64,000 bases of DNA, taken from positions 186,001 to 250,000 of the forward strand of contig JADNRY010000015.1 in assembly GCA_015501585.1 (NCBI GenBank), written 5' to 3'. The stretch comes from Rhodocollybia butyracea (lineage: Eukaryota > Basidiomycota > Agaricomycetes > Agaricales > Omphalotaceae). Positions 12,100-29,319 of this stretch are shown piece after piece. A program made the position numbers and the translations under genes. Each line of letters opens with the position of its first letter. Within the stretch, counting starts at the first letter, position 1. The notes below the pieces were generated by a model. The model worked only from the letters and a program-made list of their open reading frames with translations. It was not told the DNA's origin and ran no database searches.

Positions 12100-12985
12100 G
12101 TAGGGAATCCAGGGATGACCTGAGTCTGATGAAATAAACTGTTGCAGACAATCGTAGGGAAAACATCCTACCTCGGGGAAGAGGAAAGTGAGGGGCGATT
12201 GAGTCGAGGGAGTCCTGTTGTAGGCCAATCTGGCATTGCAGGAGCACATGCTGTGGCGTTTCGCCGTGTGCATGGCAGGCGTAGAGAACGGTTGTTTAGC
12301 GGGACTGCATGATAGGTGACAAGTATGGAAACACCGCTCAGAGTCTAGTGAGGGTAATGCGGTAGGTTGCCGTCCTAACCTGGGTGAGGTAATGTCGGAA
12401 TGTCTGGGCGTGGCGGCTCTCCCGCACAGTGTAGTGGACCCTTCTTCGCGAGGCTCACGGCGGTCACGCAGTAAGCTTAGCTTATCAGCTTAATAGACCA
12501 ATCCGACGTTGATGTTGCCACATTGGAGATATGAGTTAGTTTGACGACGGATCGTTCAAGTGACGATAACGATTTTGGACGAGGGATTTGTCAGATCAGG
12601 TAGCGAGAGTGGTTGAGCGTAACAATTCCTAGCGCGAGGGAGTAGATGGCCAGGTCGGCAAGCCACAACAAGGGTGACCATCCGTGTACAACTGTACCTG
12701 TTGCCGGAACGCCGGCGAGGCATAGTGAGTAGAGGCAAGGCATATGACATATAAGATACTCAAGTGTGAGTTGGATGGCAGGGCGGAGTGGCATGATGTC
12801 CAACTCAGCGTGGAGAGGAGTGGTAATAGAGCGTGAGGACAGACTCTGCATGCAGCGGTGGCACACCGGATCTGCGCCTCCTCCAACAGCTCTACTGACT
12901 TGTCCGCGTCGGGCTTAATCTCACAGCCGCTGATGAGGTGTGAAACTGTGAGATGAATGTCTGGCACTCCTCCGCTTGAACTGCT
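12100..12985 (-). mobile_element. Decayed LINE (non-LTR retrotransposon) C-terminal fragment A
   Basis: Read on the minus strand, three frames together give the end of an agaric LINE reverse-transcriptase ORF: ISGCEIKPDADKSVELLEEA, then (shifted) LDIMPLRPAIQLTLEYL, then RHAQTFRHYLTQVRTATYRI followed by YACHAHGETPQHVLLQC. These match the C-terminal region downstream of the RT domain, with its His/Cys-type knuckle. Stop codons interrupt it (for example TGA after TLTRL and TAA after IMQSR) and frames change at least once. The RT catalytic core (YxDD) is absent, so the copy is 5'-truncated and dead. The boundaries are approximate; I could not identify target-site duplications or a poly-A tail. 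Confidence 0.7.
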
Positions 12986-13963
12986 AAGTACGCCGGTAAC
13001 TAAGGGTTCTTTGAAAATCTAGTTGAATCTAAGTTGAATCTACCGATGGAGACATTCCACGCAAAAGCCAACATCAACTTATGTGTCGACAATTTCGGAA
13101 CATAATCAAGTAGTAGCGGGGAAATGGAGAACGAAGGAACGGAAAGAATCACCGAGAAGACTTACGGCCACTGGAGATGGAGAAATTTGTTACTGCCTGG
13201 ATCGACCTTATCGAACGGAAGAGGCAGTGATCGGTGCTGGCGAGCCCACGCTCGCTGATTTTCTACGAGATATATTTGGGTCCAGCTCCTCAGAAGGCAA
13301 TCGAAAAGCGCAATGAGATCAATAGCGGTGGCCCCATCCCTGTCTACCCTCAAAAGCATGGACAAGTTTGTGGACGCTTTGTAAGTAAGTACCTACTAAG
13401 CTTAAAAGCTTAGGGACCGGAGATGACAAAGGGAAAATTCCTTTCTTCCCTTTCTTGCCATAAGTACGATTGAGGGGTAGCTTGAGAATTGATGAAATCT
13501 CCTTATAGAGGGTCGTGCAACTCAAGATCCAGAGAACGAACGCCTCTTGCCGATCTGGTACTTTGCGGCATTCAAGATCCTCGTCAAAAAAGATCTACAC
13601 TGAGGGGACTCTCGACTCCCAGTACTATATGGTAATTACCAAACAACTATATTTTCGGGAGCCTTCGGACTCGTACTCGGTCCAAGATGACCAGCGACAT
13701 TCAGCCACAACTTAGACTCTTACCATTAACGCCATTAACGGCTATGTTGTCAAATAAAGCTGACTGACTCGAACTAGTAGTATCCCATAATGACATTTAG
13801 ATGTGAATGTAGTCTCTCTAAATATGAACGTATTGCAGAATGGTTGTGGAAGTGGACCCATAGTCTGCGTAACCCTTGTGGCTGTATATATATTCGCGAG
13901 CATCATGATCCTCTTTGTCTTCTTGCTTCCCCAGTCTCACTAGGATCTGGCCTGGGGGTGCTC
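12986..13963. other. Intergenic region, no supported gene
   Basis: Short open frames (13083-13316 plus, 13515-13715 plus) have no family features. A small direct repeat, CCATTAACG, occurs twice near 13721-13740. A 30-bp stretch near 13352-13381 resembles part of the Ku80 coding sequence but is too short to call. The region probably contains the promoter of DUF6533 copy 2. Confidence 0.35.
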
Positions 13964-15194
13964 ATGTCTTCGCCATCCCAACATAATGAACAATTAGCAA
14001 TGATTGAAGCCAACTTGGCTTTTGTGCATGTGATTTATGCTGCTTCAACAGTAGGTCCACCAGGAGTCCATTGTCAACAAAAAATATTGGTGCCTTAACT
14101 TATGTTCCTTATCAGGTTCAGATTTGGGATGTCGTGATTCACTTTGCTGAGGATGTTGAATTACTCTCCCTACCGGGAAGATATCGTGCACCAACCGTTG
14201 CTTATTTTCTATCTAGGTAAGTAAGCTCGCCGCGGTGAAGTTTTGAAAACTTGATGCTTAATGCTTCATGAATAGGTACTTTTTTCTGGTGTCACACTTC
14301 TTGCTGTTAACTGCGTGTAAGCTCAAGTCGACATAGCACAGCTGAACTGTTATTTTCACTGACCATGATACTCGCTAGTTAACACACCAGAATGTAGACC
14401 TTCGCTAGAATTGGCAGTTGCTATATTCAGTTTCATGGCCACAGTGCTCACCCTTTTTCAGTTCTTCCTTCGCGTCAGAGTGATCTACTGCGAGGACAGT
14501 CGGCTTAAGATGGGATTATTTACCATACTTTGGGTGCTGGCGTCGCTGGGAACCTCGTTTACTTTGGTTTCCACAACTGCTGGCCCGGGGAAAACCTCAA
14601 TCTGCATTATCCCGCCCATTGATTTCACCTATGTGGTTCCTGTTATAGCGATTTTGGGCTACGACAGCTGTGTATTTTTGGCGATTTCGTACCAGATTTA
14701 CAAGCTCTCTTGGCAACTTGTCTGGATTAAATCCCAAGCCAGTACTGGCGTGGAATGGGGCCACATGGATGGGATGCTTGGTTCGACCTGTGGGTATAGT
14801 TTCAGGGCACAGGCGTCGGCTCTTTTGGGGAGAGACCTTCCGTTCTTGACTCGAGCGATTCTGTATGATGGCCAGATTTACTACTTGTGAGTACCTCCTT
14901 TTTCATGTATCCGTCAACTCATTGATAGTCGATGGTAGGATAAGTGTAGCAAGTGGCGTCGCGACACTTGTTCTCTTGCTAAATACCTCGATTTCTGGTG
15001 CATATCGACTTCTACTGGTCCCCGTGCATCTAGTGCTGGTCAATATCATGACAGGGTATGTGTTCAGGGAAGTAAGGTTGGGTCATATGAGGGAACGTGA
15101 GCTCACTCTGGCATATCAACAACAGACTGAAGACCTTGTCGTCACATTTACTAACCTTGACGAAGGTAGAGGTAGTAGACCTATCGCAACGTAG
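13964..15194 (+). CDS. DUF6533-type multi-pass membrane protein, copy 2
   Basis: Paralogue of the gene at 5725, with the same exon plan and long shared stretches (FQFFLRVRVIYCED, YDSCVFLAISYQ, TRAILYDGQ, NIMTGYVFREV). The start is MSSPSQHNEQLAMIEANLAF. Introns follow AAST, YFLSR, LLLTA and DGQIYYL. Downstream of the second-to-last TM the frame stays open through GHMDGMLGSTCGYSFRAQA and LLGRDLPFLTRAILY, unlike copy 1. The C-terminal cytoplasmic tail (about 40 residues, ending GRGSRPIAT) is longer than in copy 1. The protein has about seven hydrophobic segments. Molecular function is unknown; the family is expanded in agaricomycetes. This copy looks intact. Confidence 0.8.
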
Positions 15195-15514
15195 TAGATT
15201 TGTAGACTGTTAGAACTTTGAAACCACCGGGTATAGATGATTATTGGATTCGGGTTCCTGACGGAGCAAGTGGCCTGTTGCATATACTAGTACTACTAGT
15301 ATCGATCGACATGTTTGACTTGAAGAGACTTGAAGGAATAGGACCCTCGTCTGAATTATGAAAAGTTGTTGAGTGTTTTGACGCGTCTTCTGAGCTTGGG
15401 GGAGCTTGCGATTATAAGTAAATTGACAATGTTCCGAACCGTCCTGAGATGATCAGCCATTTAATATTTAGGCGCTGAAGCAGCTTAGGCGTCGAAATCC
15501 TCTTGTCAACTTCC

Positions 15515-20332
<4,818 letters not shown>

Positions 20333-20766
20333 TGCGGTTATGTGATAGATTCTCCAGACTTTGGTTCATCTTGTGCTTTGTATATTCATAGATGTATTGT
20401 ACTTGCGAGCTGTCGTTTAACTATGCGAAAGCCTCCTCTCTCGATGCTCAGTAGCTCTTCATGTCAAAACGGCTTTTCAATCCACTTACTTGTAATCCTA
20501 AAGCACATCGAAAGACAACGATGGGCTTTAGACAGTATGCATTGAATATTGGATATATATACAAACTTTTGAAAAAAATGAAGCTGTGAGCATAACGATA
20601 TAACGTCCATAAGATCATGAAGAGAGAGGCGATGCGCAAATATTGCATATCTAATCATCCTCCTACAGTCCTCCTACTAACACTTCCCAGGTAACGCTTC
20701 CAGGTCCGTATCCTGAGCCCATTGCATCCAGGCGATCTGGGAGCCGCTCAGATCCCTTAGGGCCCT

Positions 20767-23397
20767 CACTGAAATTTCTCTTTATGGATCCATGCTAATC
20801 CGATGTCGCTGTGACCTTGGGCTACCTATAAAAGGCGAATCGAAGGAAGGAAGGAGGGCAAGGGAATCAGTATTCGCGTCGAAAGAAATAAAGACAGAAG
20901 GATAGAAGGAGGATAGAAGAAACGAAAGTACAAAAAATCTCGAGCCAAGAAAACTCAAGGAACGGAGAATGAAATTACACTAATACTCACAGCAGCCCTA
21001 TACCACCTCGCGGCCTCTTTCCGATCCTTCTTACACCCTTTCCATTCGCGAGACAAAACCCGAGATCGTTCTGAGCATCGGCGTCGCCAAGTTGGGCTGC
21101 GGCCTTGTAGTAGCTCTGTAATGTTGTTGTGAGTATAGATAGTACACGACGGAGGGAAATAATAAAGATATGAGGACAGGAAATAACAACTCACAAACCC
21201 CATCTTCTCATCCTTCTTCACACCCCACCCGTGAAAAAAACACTGTCCGACTTCATACACCGCTAATACCAGCTCAGCCTTGATTACATTCTTCGCATTC
21301 GCATTCGAATTCGGTTTAGGATTCGACAATACCCCTTCTAAATCCCTCCCCCCTCCAAAATCCAAATCATCATCTGCTCTACCCGAGCTTGAATTCCTTC
21401 CGCTCACACTCGAACCTGAACTCGAGTTCATCCCCACCCGCACACCTCCCCTCTCCAGCTCCTTCAACGCCTCCTCCGCGGCCCTCTTGACCCACGCAAA
21501 CCCACCCTTTTCATCTTTCGTGACGCCCCATGCGTGCCGAAGGGTCAAGCCCCACATGAGCATGCCCATTATACATGCTGACTCTTCAGTGGGGGAGTTC
21601 GAAGAGGGTGATTGGGAAGAGGCGGTCGCGCTTTTCTGAAAGTACGCCGCTGATTCCGAAAGACGGTTAGCTTCGTGGTGTTTGATACCGAGGTGGAGGT
21701 ATTGTTCTGCGAGGGATGTTGTACTGGAATTCGGGGTGTCGGCATTGGATGAGAAAGATGGGCTTGTTGGGGTGGTAGATCGAGAAGCAGGGGTTTGGGC
21801 AGAGGAGGGGATAGTCGGGATGATGACGAATTAGTACCTGTACCTGTGAATGGTTTGTCGGCAGTTGGCGATGGCGACTCGAGATTATAGTACGAATATG
21901 CAGAGTATATACTACTCGCGGGTGAATCAGGACGGAGGGAAGGCGGACGTCGGGGAAGAGTTATTTCTTGAGTGTGATTACTTTGGGTGAAAGAGCTAGA
22001 GGCAGGTGTAAATGCGGGCTGAGGAGATGCTGAGCCTGAACGGAGGGTGAAGGCTGGTTAGGTGTAGGAGACCAAGCGCGATTCGGATTTGGATTCTGGG
22101 TATATTCCCGCGGGAACGAGCGAGGTGGAGGAAGGCTGGCTAGATGGAGGCGTGGGTAGAGGAGACCGGGAACGGGAGCTAGGAGTGTTGGCGGAGTAGG
22201 GATATGAAGGTGAAGGCGTGCGTGAAGTTAGTGGTGAAGCAGAAGCTTCTCCAAAACGTGACGGCGACGCAGCGCGTAACGTAGAAGACGATGTAGGTAA
22301 TGGTGAAGTACCGCGTGGAAAACTCGAACTTGAACTTGAACTCGGCATATTCCTCTCCAATACCCTTCGTTTAGACTCTGGATCAAGGATATCCGCTGTT
22401 TCTAGTACCGGCACTGAACTCGAGTTGTGGCGGGTCCGGGAACGAGGATCCATTCCCCTCTCGTCGTGCGAGTATTGATGATAGTTGTTAGTATTGACGT
22501 TGTATATCCTTGGCTGTTCGTCGTTGTTGTATACCGAATCCCTATCCAGATCTCCTGAATACCTGCTCTCCGAGTCGGATTCGGCAAGGCTGGGAACCCT
22601 TACAGGTCTCGAGTAGTTTGACACTGTACCAACATTCCGAACAATTGGTGCTCGACCGACTGGATGAGAAGCCGGATTATAATGTGATTCAGAGGGAGTG
22701 ACGACTACTGCTGGAAGTGGGGAACCCGGTGAAGGTGGTTCTGCCCCGATGTAAGCTTGTGAATTCATTCCTGCTCCTTTCGTCCTCTGAACATCAGTCC
22801 TCGTTGTATCCAACGCAGAAAACCTAGCACCAGACTGGGTTTGCCACGAATCTCTCAACGCCACATCGGGGTCATCCGTTTCATACCGGTGTCCCTCTGC
22901 TACATCAGGGACATATATTGATCCAGAATCAAAAGTTTCTGATTCCCTAGTAGGCCCTTTCGCCAATCCGGATCCATCATGGTCGTTGTAACTTCCCATC
23001 TCCATAAACGAATTATCTGTATCCGCATCTGTACTGTAGATAGAATTATCATAGACACTCGACGAATTGCCTCGTGAAGATCCAGAGACATTAGATGTAC
23101 TCCGGAAATGTGAATGGATTAATGGTGAGGGAGGTGGGTTTGGTGCGAGCCTGTTGGAATTTGAGCTCGAGCTCGTATTCAACGTATGTGGTACTTGAGG
23201 TCCAGGTCCAGCTGGATATCTCCCGTCGTTCTCGAATTCGATGTTCGGCGAACCAATGTTTCAAGTGGAGAAGAGGGTTGAATGGTGAAGGAACTTGGAG
23301 CGGTTGTATAGTTGGAAGGGATTGAGTTCGACGATGAATAAGGTATCACATTTGGATTCGGAGTTGGAAGATGTCGACGTGGTGCAGAAGCCATCAT
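20767..23397 (-). CDS. Sel1-repeat protein (Dsf2/Nif1-like), reading frame broken in several places
   Basis: The N-terminal two thirds is Ser/Pro-rich and disordered (starting MMASAPRRHLPTPNPN). The C-terminal part holds Sel1/TPR-like repeats: AEQYLHLGIKHHEANRLSES, then GLTLRHAWGVTKDEKGGF, then QCFFHGWGVKKDEKMGF, then AAAQLGDADAQNDLGFCLAN and KKDRKEAARWYRAA, ending VAQGHSDIGLAWIHKEKFQ after a 165-bp intron (20826-20990). This layout matches fungal Dsf2 / S. pombe Nif1, linked to cell-cycle control. The frame does not close: one base appears missing near 23253 (GG), 21817-21819 (GGG) and 21036-21038 (CCC on the plus strand), and a TAA lies at 22058-22060, which a small intron may remove. The conserved protein on both sides of each break suggests sequence errors, but a pseudogene is possible. 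The exon model is approximate. Confidence 0.65.
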
Positions 23398-25887
23398 AGT
23401 TCAATCAAGAGCAAAAGCAGACTCTGTGGGCCATTAGTACAAGTTCAATAGTCGATGCTAAGAGAAACAAAGTACCGTTACTGAGTACTGAGAATATGGC
23501 AAGCAAAAGCAAAGAACAGCAGAGCACAGTTCAACGAATGTCTTTATGCAAGGAGAGTGTTTGGTTTGTTTGTTTCGCAGTTTGTTTCGGATCGGCTGAG
23601 CACTCAAGTACTCTGCCAAGTTGCTGCCAAGGTGCAAGTTGAGGGTATAGATAACTGATAAGATTAGCGGATCACTGGTACCGGCGGTATCAATGACAAC
23701 GACGGCAACATCTCTCCTGACTCCCACCACTGCAGTCAAAGGATTGCTTTACTTTCTGAGCAAACACAAACTTAATACGGTCCAGATAGAGCCGCTCAGC
23801 TCTCGGCCAAGGCTATCAACTTATACAGCGAACGCTACAACATACGCTCTTCAAAATCCTCAAGTTCGTACTGCAAGTCTTGTACACACAGACACACAAG
23901 GACCCATCTTGATACATCAATCGATATTCTTGATGATTATGCCCGTCTAACCATCCAACTTGTCACCTCAAAGCCCTATCTTCGGTGACACCAGGATCCG
24001 AAGTCCAACGCACAGCAAAGCTACTAGTATATAGGCTCAAACAGCCGCTTCAGACCTACCAAACAAATTTTCAAGTTTTCTCCGGGATCGGAAAAGCAAA
24101 TAACAAACAAACAACCTGAGGAGGTGAAGAAGCAACTGCGGTCCGGGTCAAGTTCAAGGTCTGGCTCCATCCTAGTACCCAGCCTCCAATACCTATGCCG
24201 CCACCCCATCGACATCGACACCGATAAACCCATATACTTATTTATAGTACACACCACACCACCCCTCTCGGTCTTGACTCCCCGACTCTTTAAAACTCGG
24301 CACCATAGTGATCTGTTTAATATAGCAATGCAAAAGCCACCGGAGCCCCGAGCGACCTATGTACATTGATCTTGGTCCTATCTTGGCTCTTCGTCTTGCC
24401 TCCTGTCTCAGTACAGCTCAGTACTCGGTACTCAACTTTGTTTGACACTTCTCGATAACTCTCATGTATCAAGCTAGGGCATGTAAACACGACATCGTAC
24501 CAATGAAGGCTCCCGCGTCGTCTCTGTGGACCACTCCGTGTCGATCGCGATATCATCCGAGCCATAATGATCGCTCTTGTAGGACGTGGGAAACGACGAC
24601 CTCGTCCCCTTGGTTTAGTAGACTGCTGCGTTTCTTTATGCCCTAGAGTTCTTTAATTTTTCGAAGGAACGTGTACGGAAATTCCCGCAAGGAAGACAAA
24701 ACTACATGGCTTTCTTTTGTAATGGCAACACTCTTTGACCCACTCTAATCTACGCCACTCCCGTTCCAAGTTCCAGTACTCTACACACTGCCACCACCAC
24801 CACCAGGCATGGTCCTGAATAAACCGGACATTGCTGGAAGCTCGTAAAGTGTCTATGATAAATCACTCGTGCCATAAAGGACGATGACGAAGAAGAAAAG
24901 AGGTAGAAGAGAAGGAGAAACAGAAGTGATCAGGAGAAAGATCAACAGGAAAGCTCAAGGACGAGCAGGGGACGAGCAGGGCCCTTTTTCTTTTCTATCC
25001 TTATTCTCAATCTTACCTATTTACCTCATACTCACTTACAATCCCGCACCACGGCGCTACAGCCTGGTAGCACATAGTTTTGCATGCTCTACGCGTCAAG
25101 TCTCGCTCTGGCGGACTCATGCATATGCGAAGTCATACCACATGCTTCAGACATCACATTATGTAGACTACATACAAGTGTATGTACTGCCTACCATATC
25201 TTTCGGGACAAAGGGCAATAAACGAGCTTCGAAAAAAAAAATCCTGAATAGGTATGGGTAGCTTGTAAGCTTGGTTTCAAAAACTGCAAGTCTGTATTTC
25301 GACAGATATTTGAAAGATTTTGGTTTACACATACTTAATATAGTCACTTTACATACCGAACTTGTAGGGATATTACCCGCGCCTACAAAAATAAATCATC
25401 TAGAGCATGCAGCAATAGGAGGCTGGCATGGCTGATCTTGTCGCCATTGAATATATTGCTCTGAATGGAACCTCACTGAAGAAGGGTAGTATCAGAACAA
25501 AGTCTGGCTAGAGCATATCTGAAAATATCATAATTACACTTCATATTTAATTACTTCACTTGTACATAGCACTAAATAGTTGTAAAAGCCGAGAGACATC
25601 CTCGTATTAGGGTAAGTCATCCTATAAATATCAATACATCGAGCGGGTACGCTAAGTGGTCTCGAAGATGTCGTGAGGCGTAACATAGGTTCAAGTGTGC
25701 TATAGGGTAATCAAACGGCGTATACAGAAAGAGTAATATCAAAGCGTCGGATATCAATCCAGAAACGTACGGAGTATGTCTTTCAATTAGAGTCCAGGGT
25801 AATGCTCTTCTGTGACCAGGAAAGGTCTTTTCAAGCTTCTGACACGAGCGGTGACAGAGAGGGAGATCGGGGCTGGGCCACAGGCGT
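23398..25887. other. Gene-poor interval
   Basis: About 2.5 kb without a supported gene. The part next to 23398 is likely the promoter and 5' leader of the Sel1-repeat gene. There is a purine-rich GAAGAAG stretch near 24884-24960. Open frames at 23693-23950, 24884-25261 and 25617-26027 show no family features. Confidence 0.4.
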
Positions 25888-27881
25888 TCAGGCGCTAAAC
25901 GGTTTAAGTACGTTGCAAGTGGTAAGATGCCTGGAGAAATGATTCTCAGGTCGGCTCTGTTTCTGTCCGCATGCCCTGCAATAGCATACCCGAGCCTGAC
26001 AGTGACAATCCACAACATGCTTGGCAATGCTGGATCTCAGCATTTCCTTGTTGCAAAGTTGACAAACTATCGAATTGCTGTTCATCTGATTCGGGTGATC
26101 GCTACTGAGATGGTTCCTCATGTTGGATAATAAGTCGTCATGGCTTGGACCCGCGAGTCGGGCGTCGCATTCTCTGTCGAAGGGGCAGCGTATTTGTTGT
26201 GAGTCGAACGGCGGAACCATCGCATTGAAAACTGGGAGAGGGACGCTGGGATACTTTTTCTGTAGCTCGTCAAGATAGTCGGCGTTCGGCGAGATTTGTG
26301 TCCATTTACCCAAACCGTAGCCTGGCGGTTGAGGCGCAAGGAATAATTCTAACCTTGAGCAAAGATGACAGAGATTAACCAACCAACCACGCCCAAGCCC
26401 AGTACAACTTACCGATGTATTGGGATAATGATGCCCCAGCATTCAGAATTTCTCCTGCAAAAAAGATCAGAGGGCGTGATATTAGATGAGGGAAAAATTG
26501 GTTACAAAAAAGGTTCAGCTTTTGCACGTCGGTTAGTCGTCGTTGAACGTCCGGGAACAGTTGTGGAGGAGTATATACCTGACGAGGAAGACGTAGAAGG
26601 CCATTCGAAACCTTTGGCGGCATGGCATGCCGGTCCATCGACTGGATTTTGAAACTGGGGAGTGTGGACTGCGGCGGGGCGACCGTGTATGCTCGATTGA
26701 GCCTGGTGACGAGGACGGCGGAGATTTAACGTAGTAGAGCTATTAGTGAAAGTGTCAGAACCAAGATGCTGAGAATCCTTGCCATCAACCTTCGACGTGA
26801 TACTAGAAGACGTATTTGAGACGGGGAGGGCTATAGTAAGCTGCTCGCTGAAGATACAAAAGGTTATTCAATTAGCAGCGTATAAGCAGGAGCAGTGGAG
26901 ATGCGTTACCTGTGATATTGTGACGAGTAAGCGTAGGGGCTTGTAGGATTCATCAATAGATGAGACTGCCGATCACAGAACTCGTTCCCATTCGACAAAC
27001 GTGGAGCACTAGGAAAGGGGATCGGAATAGATTCATTGTGGGGTGATAAGTAGGAACCAAGATCGTGTTCAAAAGGGAAGGAAGATGTTGGATTAAGTCT
27101 ATGCGAGGGCGGGTTTCGCATTATTGGGAAGACATGATTGGAAACGTCTCTGTTGTTCAACAAAGATATGAGCACTATCAGAGAAAGGGCCAATTGCACC
27201 CACCCCATCGAATGAGAAGTCCAAGGAATAATGTTCGCGGCACTACCTGGTCCAGAGTGATGGGCCGTATAGGCAGTATCAAGAGGTGAGCGGTCCGTGA
27301 CGTCGTTTTCGGTTGCACATGGACGATTCACAGAGAAAGATGATCTGTTCCGTCTGCGACCGTTGTTCAGCCGAAAAGTAGCTGTCCGCAGACTGCACTC
27401 ACCCCGCTGAATCCGATGCATTCCAACTGTGAGCTGTTCGAACACTCTGAGGAACCCGTGTGGGATGGACAAGAGAGCCGTTGAGTTCCTGAAGGTCATG
27501 ATCTCCACCACGGTTGGGTATCCAGTCGGCGTTTCGATATGTATTATTATGGGCAATGTAGGTGCGGGATAGGTTTTGTCTATGTCTATTATTCAGGTGA
27601 AGCAAAGGAAAGGTAATAAGCCTACTAGCCACTTACTCCGAAAACGCGCTCCAATCCTGAGCAACCCGATCGCGCGGAACAGGCGCATATGTGTTCCAGT
27701 CACCAAATGGTCTATTGTGATTTCCAGGATGGCTTGTATCGCGAAACGAGTCGCCATTGGTAGTAAACATCGCAAGGTCCCGTCTGCGTCTGTTGTTCAG
27801 ATGTAACATTAGACAGAAGGTTGGGACCACTCACCCCGTTGATTTCGACGCATTCCAATCGTGGTGAGGAGCTTCCGACAT
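25888..27881 (-). CDS. Unknown protein with C-terminal zinc-finger array and repeated exon modules
   Basis: Start ATG at 27881 (MSEAPHHDWNASKSTG). The next exons begin with related Arg/His-rich heads: RRRRDLAMF, HRQNLSRTY, RRRNRSSFSV. Two exon ends are near-duplicates (DWNASKSTG and SWNASDSAG), each followed by a GTGAGTG donor and an intron ending AACAACAG or AACAACG. A middle exon has a hydrophobic segment (WVQLALSLIVLISLL). The chain continues through SEQLTIALPVSNTSSS, GEILNAGASLSQYI and ELFLAPQPPGYGLGKW. It ends in three Cys/His units: CPFDRECDARL with HLSSDH, CQLCNKEMLRSSIAKHVVDC, and CRACGQKQSRPENHFSRHLTTC. The fingers suggest nucleic-acid or protein binding. I do not recognise the family. 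Exon joins are inferred from frame and splice signals. Confidence 0.6.
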
Positions 27882-29310
27882 CGGAATCTGGCGGAACTAA
27901 TGAAAAGGTAGATAATGTAAGAGGGCAATTGAAAGACACACGAGAGCAAGAAGAAACGAATAAAAGGGCAAGTGAGAGTGAGAGTGAGAGTGGCTGAGGA
28001 GTGAAGTATTCAACAGCACTTTCTATCAGCCTCCAAACGATAACGTTACTTATTCCAGTCTTCTCCTTCCGAAAACGGAGGAAAAGGCCCGTGCATAACC
28101 GTAAGTCCTCATTGAAGAATCATCCCGGCTATCATTAATTGCACAAGCTGTGGCTTGAAAAGAGCACTGTCACATCTTCCTCGGTTGAAACCAGAACGAG
28201 ATATACGGGCAGATTGACATGGAAGGACCAGGAAAATGAATGCTCGTCCATCGGGATGATAATTTAGACGAAGAAGAGACTATTTTGACTCGTGCCCCAC
28301 TTTCTTTTGTCCGTTATGTCCGACGAATAGAAATAAGTTTCTTGGACTGCCAAGGAAGCGGAAGGATACCAAAGCTGCTTGTATATTCTTGAAAACGTGG
28401 AGTTCTGGCGTGTTGAAATTCAATAGACGACTGTGAGCAGAGACAAATTAGACGTAGCCAAGATGAAGCATATCCGTTGTATCCCCCAAGAGCCTCTTTG
28501 TTAGTGTCCCCTCGTACTGTCTGTTGTCGGGAAATTTTGCATCAGCTCCTAGGAATGAGGAAACCCTCAGAAGACTTATGGCTCTGGCTCGTAGGGTAAA
28601 AAAAGAGACCACAGCAATCATATCCAGATTTAATGGTATAAAATCTCTGTATGACTTTGTTCTTAGTTCCAGAGAATGCTACAAAATAAACACGTAGCTC
28701 TACAAAATTTTACGCCTGGTTTTCGGGAGCAATATTGATCATGTCATGGAATCTGCATCGTTTCGTTTTAAATATGTCGAACCCAGCATACAAATACTAA
28801 AATAATCAGCAGACGATTAACATAGTAAAGGATCGCATACATTCCCGAAAACCCCTTATAGCGAGATGTTTACACGCAACGTCTCATCCTCAACGACCTG
28901 GAGTACCGCCACCATCATGAAGTACCTAACAATTCGTGTCTTGATTGAAAAGTTTGTTCTGCTCTTGCGCTGATATTGAGGAATGTCCAGGGAATATTGG
29001 GTGTCCTGGGAATGTTGACTGTCCTATTACTAGGCACAACAACCAAACAACAACCTATTTGAGGAATTAGAATTATCCTGGAAACTTGTAACATGCGGCC
29101 CTTAGTTCTAGAGTGTTGTTGTTACCGAAAAGCTAGGAAAGGACACACCGTAGGTTTAAACAGAGTTCTACGTGTACACGTACTCCTCAACTTAAGAAGG
29201 GATCCTCTGTAGAACCTGTGCGAATGGTAATTGATGTTCAAACATATCAGTCTACTAGGTGTAGCCACATCTTCTGAGATGGAAAGACTTACCATAGAGG
29301 AGGTATTACA
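27882..29310. other. Intergenic region, nothing recognised
   Basis: AT-rich, with GAGTGAGAGTGAGA low complexity near 27970-27990. No coding sequence, RNA gene or transposon boundary recognised. Confidence 0.4.
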
Positions 29311-29319
29311 GAGCTCCAA

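Noticed and set aside
13352..13381. Short stretch resembling the Ku80 coding sequence around AMDEFVDAL, as if a Ku80 fragment copy
   Set aside because: Only about 30 bp with mismatches, and the flanks do not match Ku80 in any frame; chance similarity cannot be excluded.
23693..23950. Plus-strand open frame upstream of the Sel1 gene
   Set aside because: No family match; lies in the expected promoter region of the divergent gene.
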